Assembly: GCF_000003605.2 (NCBI RefSeq)
Contig: NW_003137822.1
Span: 227,095-261,558, forward strand
Direction: 5' to 3'
DNA length: 34,464 nucleotides
Source: Saccoglossus kowalevskii
Taxonomy: Eukaryota > Hemichordata > Enteropneusta > Harrimaniidae
Below, one piece after another: positions 17,401 through 28,900 of the stretch (position 1 is the stretch's first letter; the number at the start of each line of letters is the position of its first letter). A program made the translations under genes and the position numbers. The notes under the pieces are model-generated. The model worked only from the letters and a program-made list of their open reading frames with translations. It was not told the origin of the DNA and did no database searches.

Positions 17401-20400
17401 AATTATTCATGCAGGAAGTGAATAGACTAGACAGAGACCATCTATGGAGCCCCTCTCCAAATACATTTATTGTATCATGGTATATTGTAAATGGAGAATT
17501 ATTCATGCAGGAAGTGAATAGACTAGACAGAGACCATCTATGAGCACTATTTATATACCCTATATATAAAATATGTTTTTGAAATGCAGTCCCTCGCCCC
17601 TTGGACATTTTTGCTGTTTTTTAGGCGCCGGAGTAATTCACGTCCCAAATTTTGGTTCTCCGGGCGTCTCTAATAAATACCCTATCTAACCGTTGGACTG
17701 AATTAGCGAAATTATGAAAAATTCATAGAAGATTGGGCGAAAATCGATCGTTTTTGGCCTCAACGTTTTTTTGGCTCGGAAACGCAAGGGCGATAAGACT
17801 CGATTTTCAAGAACGCAGGTCGCTCGGATCGTACGGTTTCTATTGTTTCGAGTCCGTTGTGTGTCTAGAAACATAACTTTGTTTTTTGGTGAATACAGAA
17901 CATGCTCTGTTCCAATAAAGGATTTTGATATGCAAATCGAACAATTTTAATAGTTCTTTATTGTAATGTCTTCTACATAAATAGTCCTCTAGTCCCCAGA
18001 ATTTGACAATGGTACTAGCCCAGAATGGACTTTTTGCTCAGCGCGTCTTTGATTGTAGCAATGTTTACGCCACTGTACGAAAATACGCACACTCGCGAAT
18101 TTGACAACATTCACTTGAGCGTTTTAGGATAGTGGGAATATAAGCAAATAGATGGAAATGCCAGTTACATCACTCATGAAGATTGATGATTCGATTGCTG
18201 GCCGGGATAGATGTATTCAGTGTCTATTTCTAACAATATGTCTACACATGCGATTCTCAATTTCGATGTGTAAAATCATATCGCTGCTGTGGACGGCAAC
18301 AGATTGTTTTGGTTTTGCGGCTCTTGGCATGGGCAACTGATTTTTAGGTTTCTGTTTTTATATATTCTGACGTTTACTTGGTCGTATTTTGTATATACCA
18401 CTCAGACACTGACAACAAGTGAGTAAAGGGACCGGGACATAGTCAACATGGGACTCTGAAGGCCCGGAGAAAGCGTTATCTTACAACATTAATGAACGAA
18501 ATTTACAATATCATTCTTCTGAACAATCTGATATTTATGCTGGATAACAAAGCATACAAGTACTGTCTACGATATACTGCAAAATGGAAATAACATACCT
18601 ATTTAATCGTTGTTGATTTTTTTTTTTTACAAAATCCCAAGAACACAAAACAAACAACTGACAACAATCGACAAAACAAAAATACTTCAGTCACTTTAGC
18701 CACACCAGTAAGAAAAAGATACTGTGGAAAATTTGTAGGAGATACATTTGGCACGAAGCTATCCAGTTTTTTGGCTGTTACTATGGCAATGGTGTGACCT
18801 GCTTGCCAAGTTTGAGGGAAATAGGCCAAGCCAAAACAATCACAGAAGAATTAATACGTGAAAACACTGAAAATCACACACACAGACACACAAAATTGAT
18901 TTTAAGGGCAATCCTAGCGGAGCGGATCGTCAATAGTGAACAAAAATGTTCGTAAATATTACTGACCGCAAAAGACTTGTTTCATTGTGTTTAATCATGC
19001 AACTAATGTGAGAATAGGTTTGGAAATATAAAGAGACTTTTTTTCATGCATCAAATTTTAGAAATAAATTTGTGGTGCATAACACAACATTTAGGTGAAC
19101 CCTGTTATAAATGTAATAATTAATGTTTCCACAGATTACTTGTTGCTGGTGCTCAATCATCTGCCATTGCCACTCAAGTTGATTACTATGGAAACAAGAA
19201 GAAAGTTTCAGATTATCCATACAACTTCCAGTTGATGGATCTGTGTTCAACATCCAACAAGACTGGCAAGTACATGAGTGCTCTCATCACATCATGGTTG
19301 AATAGTGTTGGCTCTATTGGTCCTGAGCGTATCACCAACTGGGCTGTAAGTTTTTGCATCCCTTATTTAGTCCACAGATGTTGATATTATTACTGTTTTT
19401 AATACCGTATTTATCCAGGTATAAGCCCAGGGTCTTGAACATGGAAAATTGCCAAAAAGAAGGGGTGGGCGTTTGCCAGGAGATCCCCGGCAAAAAAAAC
19501 ACGAAAATTCACGAAAATTGACAACACGCAGTTCGAACTGCGGCAGGGAATAGAACAACAAATGAAAACATGCAACGGAAATAAATGAACAATATGCAAC
19601 ACTAGAAGTAGAACAAATGTAATGTATTGCTTATAATGTGACAAATAAACCAGAAATAATAAAAATCGACAGTGAGGAATCATTTGAATTGGGATTTTCC
19701 CGCCGACAAACGCGCCCAATACGCGTGAACTCAAAATGAATTAAAATGTCAGTGGTTAAACTGCCTAAAATGATTTCCGGTCTCAAATTACAAATTACGA
19801 ATCAACCGTCATACAAGATCAATAATAATTTACAAATTCATAGCTGTTTGAAAAAACTTCTCAGATCTTTATTTGTACATTCATTGCCATCTTCGTCAAA
19901 CTCAAAACCCTCAAAGTCCAAGTCGGCGTCACTGTAACCGTCGAACAAAATCCCTACAACTTATTCCTGAAGTTCGTCGATATCTTCCCACACATTTTGG
20001 ACTTAGCACTTTTAATTCACAGATTTCGCAGTCTGTCAGCTTGGCACTTTTCATTCATGTCTAATCATAATAGAGACAAGAAGAATGGGTTTGCTCTGCT
20101 GCGATGGCACACGATGCTTTTGTTTACAGTCTAGCAATCATCTTTGATCTTTATGCATCTGCTTTACTGATTGGCTAAGAATGACATCACTACTAGTATT
20201 TCATCATAAAAGTCAAATCGTGACAATACTTTTTTATCAGACTCGACTCTTATTAATCACGGTGGAAGTTATCATTCAGCAAGTTCCGGCGGTTGGAATG
20301 TCTCGCTACATGGATATCGTGGTGGACTTGATATAGGAAGTTTTTTTTTTATCCAACGACAGAAGTATAGTTTTCATGACGGTGATGAAAGATGGTAAAA

Positions 20401-23132
20401 AAGTTGGCAGTCTTTGGCATGACATTGCAAAATTGCTGACCCCAGTTACGGATTCGCAAGCTGCTACAAAATATTTTATAAAGCCAAAGCGTGATTTCAA
20501 CCACTCTCCCAGGTACGGGTTGCTACAATATTGTAACATTGGTTTCATTGTCGACGGCGCTAAAGCTGAACGAGTGCGACACTTGCTTAGCGGCTCTCCT
20601 TATACGATTTGCCTGAATTGTTTCTAAGGAAGCACAAACCAAACGGCCGGCCATTTTTAGGGCCACGACATATTTCAAAAAAAGAACTACCGTTTCTGCT
20701 TTAATATATATTTTTATAGACTTGCTGACTGTTATGATTGAAAACGCGCTGCCCTGAAGGCAGAAAGCTGTTACAGCTATTTTGCGTTCACCCCTTGTTT
20801 TACGCAATTAACAATTTTTATGAGTATCACGACAGACTTCAAGAAAGTCAACTGTTAATACAACCACAGTCAACAAATAGAAAATAGTTTGTTTTTTTGT
20901 AGAAAAAGTGGAGGGTGGGAGTTTGCCCAGGCATGGGCTCTTACCCGGATAAGTACGGTATTAATTATTTAATTAGTACAGCCATTGCATTCAAATTTTC
21001 ACTGCTAGACATTTTTGTGATTTGATGAAATTTAATGGCATTCATGAATACACGACTGTTTTTAATGACTGGCTGTATATAACTGGGGTTGTGAAATTTG
21101 CCTATTTTTGCATAGACTACAGTGAAGGTGTGCCTATAAAAAACAATATTATTAAATCCATTGACACCCATTGTATTGTACTTTAAATGAGTCTTGTTAA
21201 AGAGCCAGTCTCTCTTCATTTTCAGCTAGGAGATTCCGAACGTTCTCGTGTGTCTACAAGATGTGGTCGTAACTTAGTCAAGGCAATGAATACATTATTG
21301 ATGACCCTACCAGGCTCGCCTACCAGTTATTACGGTGATGAAATTGGTATGAATGATGTTGACGTTGATTCAACTGCTTATAGCGGTACTCCTGTCGGTG
21401 GTACTCCAGTAAGTGTTCAGTTTTACAATTTTCATTAGTAAGAGTTTGTGACATAAAGAAACCGTTGAGGAAATATGTGGTTTATTTTTGGACTAAATAT
21501 TCAAAGGTCTTTATTTGCTTTTATAATTATTATTAATAATAAAATTCCAAATTGTATGACAATAAAATTTAACTGCATTTTTCTCTCAGACCGATGATCA
21601 AAGTAATAGTACCGATGACACCGCTAACACTTACAACACTAGTGATTCATCTGACGCTATGGTAAGCTTCTCAACTGGTCTGCTGCGACACCTGCATCAT
21701 TCTCCTCATCTACTAATTAAACTTACCATTTTACTTGCACTACTTCATCTTTCTTTATTGAAATTCCTAACACACATTAAAATTTAAATGCATGCACTTT
21801 AGCTAAAAATATTATACCCACAACTGTTTGTGCAAATGTAATCTTTACTGTCACTACCACGATGCACAGTTTTCATATCTTTCTTTCTCTACAATCTACC
21901 ATGTTTTTCACACAGGTTTACCGCACTTACTTAAATCATGGTTTAAATTAAAATCTAAGCACGTAGCTCTCTTCAAATCTATATTTTTAGGGGGATCTTT
22001 GACTACTACAAGTTACTATTTTTTTTTTTTTAGGAGATTAACTACTATATCTCTCGTGATAACTTTATGTCACCAATGCAATGGACTGATGAGGATTTCT
22101 CTGGATTTACTAACGGTAGTAAAGCATGGTATTCCATCAACAACGATTACAAAGACATTAATGTTGCGGTAAGTCACTCAAGTTCAATGCCAAACAAATG
22201 CTGTCAATTGTTAACTGGAAATGCCCTAAATTACACCTTCTGTAACTGAAAAATGTTTTTTTCTTCACTGTAAAGATTATTAGTATAGTTAATCACATGA
22301 GTAGCCATGCTGTTTGAAGTTTAAAGGTCACACTTATATTTTTTTTTAAATTGAAAGCACAAATAAATGCACACACTACTTATTTATTCAGTGCATTGTT
22401 GTACCATACCACGTAACTACAAATGTATTCAATTGTTTAAGCTATTCCAATTAAATTCTCATTAGAGTTTATAGGCCAACTTTTTCATTAGTTGAGAAAA
22501 CTCCAAATTCCCAACTGACACTTGGCCATGCCAGATGCTAAAGTGTGCATGAACTGCAACTGTGTCATTACTAATAAGCTTATAAAACAAACTGTGGCTG
22601 ATTACAAATCCACATACATGAAATGTAGAGTTACAGAATTAAACACAGCTAAAACAATAGGTCGCATGAAGGAGAGTGGTATAACTAGTTAATTGTTGGA
22701 GTAAGTCACTTAAGAAAGTTTGTGTATATGTTTATAATAAAATTAATCTATTACTGTTCTTAACTGTTTCTTCATTATTGTACTTTATAGAAGGAACTCA
22801 ATGACTCAATGTCTATTGTGAGCAAGTTCAAGGCACTACAAAATATAAGAAGAGAACCCTCTTTGATTGGTGGCCAGTTAAATGAAGTCTTGGTATCTGA
22901 TGACATCTATTCCTTTTCTCGTACATTCAATCGCTGGCCAAGTTACTTTGTGGCACTTAATCTTGGTAATATTGGAAATGTTCCTGCTTTTCACAGTGCC
23001 GGCAAAGGTCTGCCAAAACAGGGAAAATTACAGTACTCCACCCATAGCTCAGTCAAGCCAGATGAGACTGTTGACTTTGATAGCATCCAGCTAGCGCCTT
23101 ATGAGGCAATTATAGTCAAGTTTGAAAAGTAG
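11443..23132 (+). CDS. SLC3A2-like: Gene B: SLC3-family amino-acid transporter heavy chain (4F2hc/rBAT-like), 724 aa, 11 exons
   Basis: Exons: 11443-11965, 12820-13002, 13495-13640, 14723-14848, 15696-15830, 17228-17346, 19135-19345, 21226-21408, 21590-21661, 22034-22168, 22791-23132 (2175 nt including TAG). All introns are GT..AG. The first ATG is 11443; the in-frame codons just upstream contain no ATG. The cytoplasmic tail (about 112 aa) is very rich in Glu, Lys and Asp, with a DDDDDDEDE run. GKEEL precedes a membrane helix at about 115-138; C142 in APKCP is the expected light-chain disulfide Cys, then YQIYPRSF. The ectodomain keeps domain B (PPNNW, EPDLNF) and SYYGDEIGM, but the glucosidase sites are lost: E242 for region I Asp, GFYLP (Y341 and P343 for Arg and the nucleophile Asp), G416 for the acid/base Glu, and GDSE for the HD motif. 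Exon 9 is a 24-residue Asp/Ser/Thr/Asn linker. Several N-glycosylation sequons are visible (NFT, NNT, NIT, NKT, NST, NGS). Inferred role: a non-enzymatic chaperone subunit for SLC7 amino-acid exchangers at the plasma membrane. The assembly gap lies in intron 5, so no coding sequence is lost. Confidence 0.93.
12203..12413. mobile_element. MITE with TACTGTRAA terminal inverted repeats, gene B intron 1
   Basis: The left end (12203, TACTGTGAAATGAC...) and the reverse complement of the right end (ending 12413, TACTGTAAAGGGGG...) align over about 40 bp with scattered mismatches, bordered by TA. Inside, the TTCACTGGGTTTTAAATT motif occurs at about 12220, 12262 and 12326 and inverted at 12373-12395; 12326-12348 and 12373-12395 are 23-bp arms with one mismatch. 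No ORF. TA borders fit the Tc1/mariner superfamily. Confidence 0.7.
15937..16188. other. Assembly gap (252 N) in gene B intron 5
   Basis: A run of N. The flanking exons 15696-15830 and 17228-17346 join in frame with homology to genes A and C on both sides, so no coding exon need be missing. Confidence 0.98.
17014..17098. repeat. GC-rich AGCGCCGAGG iterations ending in a hairpin, gene B intron 5
   Basis: AGCGCCGAGG or a near copy recurs four times at irregular spacing (about 20-24 bp). The last pairs with an inverted copy: TAGCGCCG (17076-17083) and CGGCGCTA (17091-17098) around a seven-base loop. The composition is unlike the AT-rich intron around it. Confidence 0.7.
17351..17542. repeat. 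Exact 96-bp tandem duplication beside the gene B exon 6 donor
   Basis: 17351-17446 and 17447-17542 are identical by eye over 96 bp. The first copy starts four bases after the exon/intron junction, so the GTAA donor itself is not duplicated. Confidence 0.93.
19405..20958. mobile_element. DNA transposon, about 1.55 kb, with TIRs and TA target duplication, gene B intron 7
   Basis: The left end CCGTATTTATCC... and the reverse complement of the right end CCGTACTTATCC... match at about 20 of 24 positions, each flanked by TA (19403-19404, 20959-20960). On the minus strand, 19949-19838 encodes a short Asp/Glu-rich segment ([19 protein letters not shown]) closing with a stop. A frame-broken W-E-D-I...F-R-N-K...G-I..D-G pattern precedes it, recalling the C-terminus of pogo/Tigger-like transposases. 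No intact transposase ORF remains. Superfamily assignment is tentative. Confidence 0.65.
21590..21661 (+). CDS. Gene B exon 9: low-complexity linker exon
   Basis: A 72-nt phase-0 exon encoding 24 residues, almost all Asp, Ser, Thr, Asn, Gln and Ala ([18 protein letters not shown] and so on), with at least one N-glycosylation sequon. It sits between the GDEIGM exon and the SPMQW exon. Gene C has a counterpart at 32601-32717; gene A has none. Being symmetric in phase, it could be skipped without a frameshift. Confidence 0.85.
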
Positions 23133-23327
23133 TAATGTGTGTTATGATCTGGATTCATGGTTTAAGTTCTCAATTAACATATGTGATGGTCACATACTTA
23201 GTATAAGAAAAGTTTACCTCCATTCTGTCATTTTAATAATTTGATGTTACAAGCAGCAGCAAACACTTCTGTTTTCTTTATTAGTTGTGTATGTGCTTAT
23301 GTAAACGATAAGTGTGTCTGTGGTCAA

Positions 23328-23333
23328 AATAAA
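23328..23333 (+). promoter_or_regulatory. Polyadenylation signal AATAAA of gene B
   Basis: AATAAA about 195 nt after the gene B stop codon, in a TTTT/GT-rich setting downstream. A short 3' UTR is implied. Confidence 0.6.
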
Positions 23334-23351
23334 CCATATTTTAATGTTCAA

Positions 23352-23801
23352 TTATATACTGTAATACAAGTGTGCTTCTACTAAAACAAGTACAGTAATT
23401 TGATTGTTGCTTGTAGCTGATGTACATAATGCATGTTGCAGTCTCATTACCTTATGAATTGGGAAGAACGGTATGCACTTGATTTCTCTCGATATGGGTG
23501 TACCTCTTATAATTTGTTGATTTGTGTTTAAATCATGGGTCCAGCCATGAACACAATGCTTCGTGTAGTTTTCAATGATTAGACAGACTTCTGTAATGGG
23601 AAACACCATGAATGTTGAATCATTTGTTTTAATATAAAATTGCTGTATACTTTGACTGCTAGTATTAAAATAAAGTATTAAATCATATCTTTCTGTGTGT
23701 GATTGTCTGGTCTGGAATGTTTGTTTTTGTTGACCTACAAATTCACTTATATTTGCTGCTGAAAAAGTAAAGGTAAGATTTTGTAGAATTATTAGTTCCA
23801 A
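23352..23801 (-). other. 149-codon open frame of unknown meaning, downstream of gene B
   Basis: The longest unassigned open frame in the intergenic space. It starts at TTG, not ATG; the first ATG lies well inside. The translation has no motif I recognise, no membrane segment and no obvious splice boundaries with homology. It directly follows the gene B poly(A) signal on the opposite strand. Probably chance or a decayed repeat. Confidence 0.2.
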
Positions 23802-25512
23802 TTTGAATGAAGTTCGAAACAGTGACTTGTAATTCAGTCTTCAGCCATCTGGAGTCTTATTTCAGAACCCTGTGAATCAAATCTGTTCATTCTTTGAATG
23901 TGCCGCTTACTGATACAATCCAAGATGTCCGATGATTCGTTTTGCAATCAGATTGATAAATTTTTTAATAAAAAAACATCAAAGATGGTCTTTACGTCAA
24001 ACAGTGTTTAAGGGTAAGTGTTTGTGAACTTATAGCTGCCTCAAACGTGTACATTTCGTACATCTACAGTTTCCATGTGTATGCAACAAAACAATATGGA
24101 TAAAATGATTATCAATATTTAAAAAAAAAATGTATATACAACTCTGTTTATCTTTAAAATAAAGCACCATATTGAAAGTTGGTTGAGCAAAATAATTGAG
24201 CAGCATGTTCACATGCTGTAAATTCACATTTAGTTAACTACCCTAAGCCCAGGGTTCATAGTTTCCCCCTTCCCAAAGCTGTGAAAATAGTATGTTTGTC
24301 TTCTTTATATAAAAAGATGAGGTATTCTTGGCTTTTAGAAGTTTGTGACATACTGCATAATGTCAAATCCCATGTAATCTTTAGAAAGTAAAATAACGAA
24401 AACGTTGGAGTAACAGATACTATAGAGCACAGCTATCATTAGCAACATGAACATTGTTTGTGTGGACAATAATTATTTGTTTATATAATTATATTTTACC
24501 AATATATAATTATAACTACGTATATACGACATTTCAAAGAATAGAGAAAATCTTATCTTGATGACTGCAGTATTTCACGAGAAAAAAATGAATTTATTGA
24601 AAAAAATAATTTACGTATGAAATGCTCGTATAAGATATTGTCGTAGTTATTGCTTCATCGCTTACCGTATGAGCCAAATTTCAGTGAATTATCCAAGAGA
24701 AATCGCAGTTACACTACATTATGTTTTATGTGTGTTGATCTTTGACCTCGATCACGGAGTTGGTTAAACCACAGTCCTTCTGTAGAGGATAGAGGGACTG
24801 TGGTTATACGCATAATAGTTTGTATCCTGATTCGGACCAGTTTGTAATAGTTATAAGTTTATTGAAAGCGCCCTTTTTACGTTCTCTGATAAACCACGGT
24901 TAATAAAGAGATTATTAGTAACGGTGGTTAAACTAGGTCAGGTGTAATTTATAGACGCCTTTTCAGTTTAAATATCGATCATATCGATTTTAGCATATAA
25001 ACACATAAATATAATACCATGTTTGTTTTTCATAGCAATTTTAATATTCGTCTACCACTGCCACCAAGTGCCAAGGTTTTCTATATACTAGTATATCAGT
25101 ATGTTTTATCAGTACAAATAACACCTGTGTAAATGAACCTTGGAGTATCCTATGTGGTCATCGGGGTGAAGTGGAGGATCGTGATATACCGTTGAGATTT
25201 AACATCGTCGTGAAACACCGTAATTAATTGGTATATTGCTATATATATATACACATGTATATATATATATATATATATATATTGATACAGATGTGTTTAT
25301 ATGTTTACAACAAACGATGGATAATGTGAAGTTTATTAAAAGCTCACATGCTACAACATGTTGGCCACATTACCTATATAGCATAATGGTTTAGTCCAAC
25401 ACGCAAATTCGTTAATTGCATCATGCAGTTTACAACAGTATAGATTCAGCTTGGAGGGTTGTACAGACACGCATCTAAAAGTTCCTATTTTCCCATCATA
25501 TATATTGCCAAC
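23802..25512. other. Intergenic region between genes B and C
   Basis: AT-rich. It holds the AACCACAG hairpins (listed separately) and a (TA)n run at about 25244-25280. The promoter of gene C must lie near the right end; the bases before ATG 25513 (attgccaac) nearly match those before the gene B ATG (attgccaact). No other gene seen. Confidence 0.45.
24767..24805. repeat. AACCACAGTCC hairpin, copy 3
   Basis: AACCACAGTCC (24767-24777) and its perfect inverse GGACTGTGGTT (24795-24805) form an 11-bp stem with a 17-base loop. It is related to the copies near 9.2 and 9.7 kb. A second, weaker foldback with AAACCACGGTTAA lies at 24891-24935. Confidence 0.7.
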
Positions 25513-25924
25513 ATGGGGAACTCTCAACCTAAAAAAGAGTCAGTGCATGTGGAAGAGTTGACAGCCATGAATTCTACAGGTGATCCCGAGAAAGGCGAAT
25601 ACGAGAGACGCTGGGAGTATGGAAAGACTCTGGAGGACGAACATCCTGGAGGTAGTCTCTCCAAAGAAGAATTGCTTCGAGTTGGAGATACCAAGGCATG
25701 GAACGCGTTTCGCACGTTTTTATCGGTTTTATTCTGGATATGTCTGATCACTATGCTAGGAGTGGCTATATACATCATTGTATCAACCCCCCGGTGTCCA
25801 CCAGCAGAATGGTTCCATAAAAACAATGTTCATCAAGTTTACCCGCGTTCATTTCAAGACTCAGACGGCGACGGAATCGGCGATTTGTTGGGTATGTATT
25901 TTTTTTCGTCATTTATACGCATGC

Positions 25925-25995
<71 letters not shown>

Positions 25996-28900
25996 GGCTG
26001 GACATAGGTGCCAGAAAAGCAAACACTAGTTCCCGCTATTTGCACATAATATACGTCAATTATTAATTAGATTCTTTTGAAATATTTGTTCTCATAAATT
26101 ACCGTATTATGGCCACGTTGAGCAGAATTAATGTTTTTTTAAATTCAGTATTGAGAGCAACTATGTGAATTACATTTTTCACGACATGAAAACTTGGTCG
26201 AGTTCAAGTCATATCGGGTTTTGAGGATTTGTGGTAGTTGATTGTTTGATAAGCGTGTTGCTACAAACTGTGAACCTCATTCAAGTGTCAGACACCGTGT
26301 GGTATCACGTGACCAGACTTTTGAACTTTGAACGTTGTTTTATACGAGTATGTTTGGCAATACATAGCGATACGGGTCTTTGTGTTTTAAATCAATAAAT
26401 CGATCAAATATGAAATGCATGTAGTAGGTTACTACAGCTGAAAAAATAGTGGTCAAATGGGAAAATTATTTTCATATTTGACGTCTTCTTAATACTGAAA
26501 AACATGTTGAAAAAGCGACATGCAATTTTAGCGAATTGTGGTAAAATGACGTAATAGCGAAATGTTGATTTAGCGAATCTCTCTTGTTATTGTTGTTTGG
26601 CGGCCATCTGAATTAGCGAATCAGTTCTCTCGCTAAATTCGCGAAAAAGACATGCTCGCGAAAAAGACATGTTTTACAGTATACAACTGTGTCCTGGTGC
26701 TTTTGTCGAAGGCTCAACTTTCTTGAATAGGTGAGATGGTCTGACATCATTTTCAGAACAAATTAACACACATGCCCTTCCGGATACTACACTAGTGTTG
26801 AATTGCAACGCTGTTGTTTTGACTTCTAGGTATCAACTCGCGACTGGACCATTTGGTGAATATCAGCACACACTCCTTACTGCTAAACAATATCTTCCAA
26901 TCCGATGATAGTGGGTTGATCTCTGGTATCACTGATTTCAAAGACATCGACCGAAACCTTGGAACTATTGACGATTTTACCAAACTGGTGGATAATGCAA
27001 ACGCAAAAGGTTTGTATAAATATCGAGCGGTACCTGAGTTAGTATACATCAAATAAATCAAATACATACAATAACATTTCTAAATCCATTGGTTTGCATA
27101 CGCCCAGTTTAGTAGAAACATATATACAAGGCAAAATTCGATAACATTCCTATCAAGAACTTGAAACTAGCGACACATTATACCATGGGCTCGGATATCG
27201 TATACTAATATTCAGAATTCTTCAATTTTTCGTGACAGTCATATGTATCCCTCATAACACCACATAGGTCACTGAACACAACTTTAAGATATGACGGAAT
27301 GTTTCTGCCATAGAAACTTATTGTAAATATTCAAAACACGCATTTTTGATCAATTTTTGGGTAGCAAAATACCTCAAAGTATTGTGTGTAACTGGTGACT
27401 GGATCTTTCAAAATCTGTCAAAGTTCATTCTGACACTTAGTGTATTGCGCGTTCCACTGTCCCTCCCTTCCCATGTGAGGAGGGGTGATCTGTGACTTTA
27501 GCTGTTCAGGCATTTCAATTACAACCCCCTTTTTAATGAATAGAGCACAGTCCCCATTTAAATTTATGTTTATATATTTAAATATCATATTTCTTTACAT
27601 CCCGTCAAGGCATCAAAATTATCTTGGATTTTATTCCAAATCATTCAAGTGACGTCCACCCATGGTTTTTAGAGAGTAGAAACGACAAAGAAAACGAATT
27701 CAGCGACTTTTACGTGTGGGCTGACGGCAATAAAACAGATCCACCAAATAACTGGGTAAGCGTCATGTCATGTGAGTTATACGGGTATGCTGGTGAGACA
27801 TTTACAATGTAAATACTGCATATCGTGTATACATATGGCTAAATTTAGAATAATGCAGTGACATACAAAGTACCATACTATTTATAAAACTAATGGTCGC
27901 AATATGGAATTTAAAATTAATATATACTATAATGTATTTCATTACACGCTGTGTACATCTACTTGAAGTTAAACGTACACGGTGACTCAGCGTGGACCTA
28001 TGAACACCTAAGGGATCAATGGTACTACCATACATATACAGATAAACAACCCGATCTGAATTTCAGAAATGAAGAAGTCAGAGAAGCAATGCAGGTATAC
28101 CCACCAACTTACAATATATTTATTTACCTTTACAATTGTTTTCTGATAACGCAGTTTCCTTTTTTTTATAAGAACAAATAATGTTTCCAGGCGACGCGAC
28201 AAGCGTCGAACTTAAACAAGGTTCGCACTTATATTGAACATTGACTGAAATGTTCTCTATGCTACTACATGGTTGCACGGAGTAATCGTCTTCTATTTGT
28301 TGAACAGAATATTCTGACCCATTGGTTGAAGATCGGTGTTGATGGTTTCATGGTCAGGGACGTTTCGTATCTGTACGAGGCTGAAGAACGTCTGAATGAA
28401 CCCGTAAACTTCGAGTATGATGGTGAAACCGAACCGGTAAAATGCTTTTCCATTATTAGTCGCGATGTGAATACTGAATGTTTTCCACAATAAGACACAC
28501 ATTCTCTTCATTTTTATAATTTTCAAACCAAGACGAAGAATTTCTTTTGTGCGATGGAGTAACATTGTTATTTTAAAATGACGCCATGGCGCTCTGTGGT
28601 CGTTGATTGTCTGTTTGGATTCAACTGCACTTAAAATTTGGTAAACTGTTGCCAGCTGAGTCAACTTTTCCAATGTTGCAAGCTAGGTCAACTGTTCCAA
28701 TGTTGCAAGCTGAGTCAACTTTTCCAATGTTGCAAGCTGGGTCAACTGTTCCAATGTTGCCAGCTGGGTCAACTGTTCCAATGTTGCAAGCTGAGTCAAC
28801 AGTTCCAATGTTGCAAGCTGGGTCAACTGTTCCAATGTTGCAAGCTTGGTCAACTGTTCCTATGTTGCAGGCTGAGTCAACTGTTCCAATGTTGCATGCT

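Noticed and set aside
19367-20807. Other small ORFs inside the intron 7 transposon as host exons of gene B
   Set aside because: Exons 7 and 8 (ends 19345, starts 21226) join directly in frame with homology to genes A and C, so nothing is missing between them.
23352-23801. 149-codon minus-strand ORF as a real gene
   Set aside because: No ATG at its start, no recognisable domain and no promoter or neighbour logic. Kept only as an unexplained open frame.
25513-25536. N-myristoylation of gene C (MGNSQPKK)
   Set aside because: The residue at position 6 is Pro where the consensus wants a small residue, and the protein is a type II membrane protein whose tail is already membrane-tethered. Not supported.
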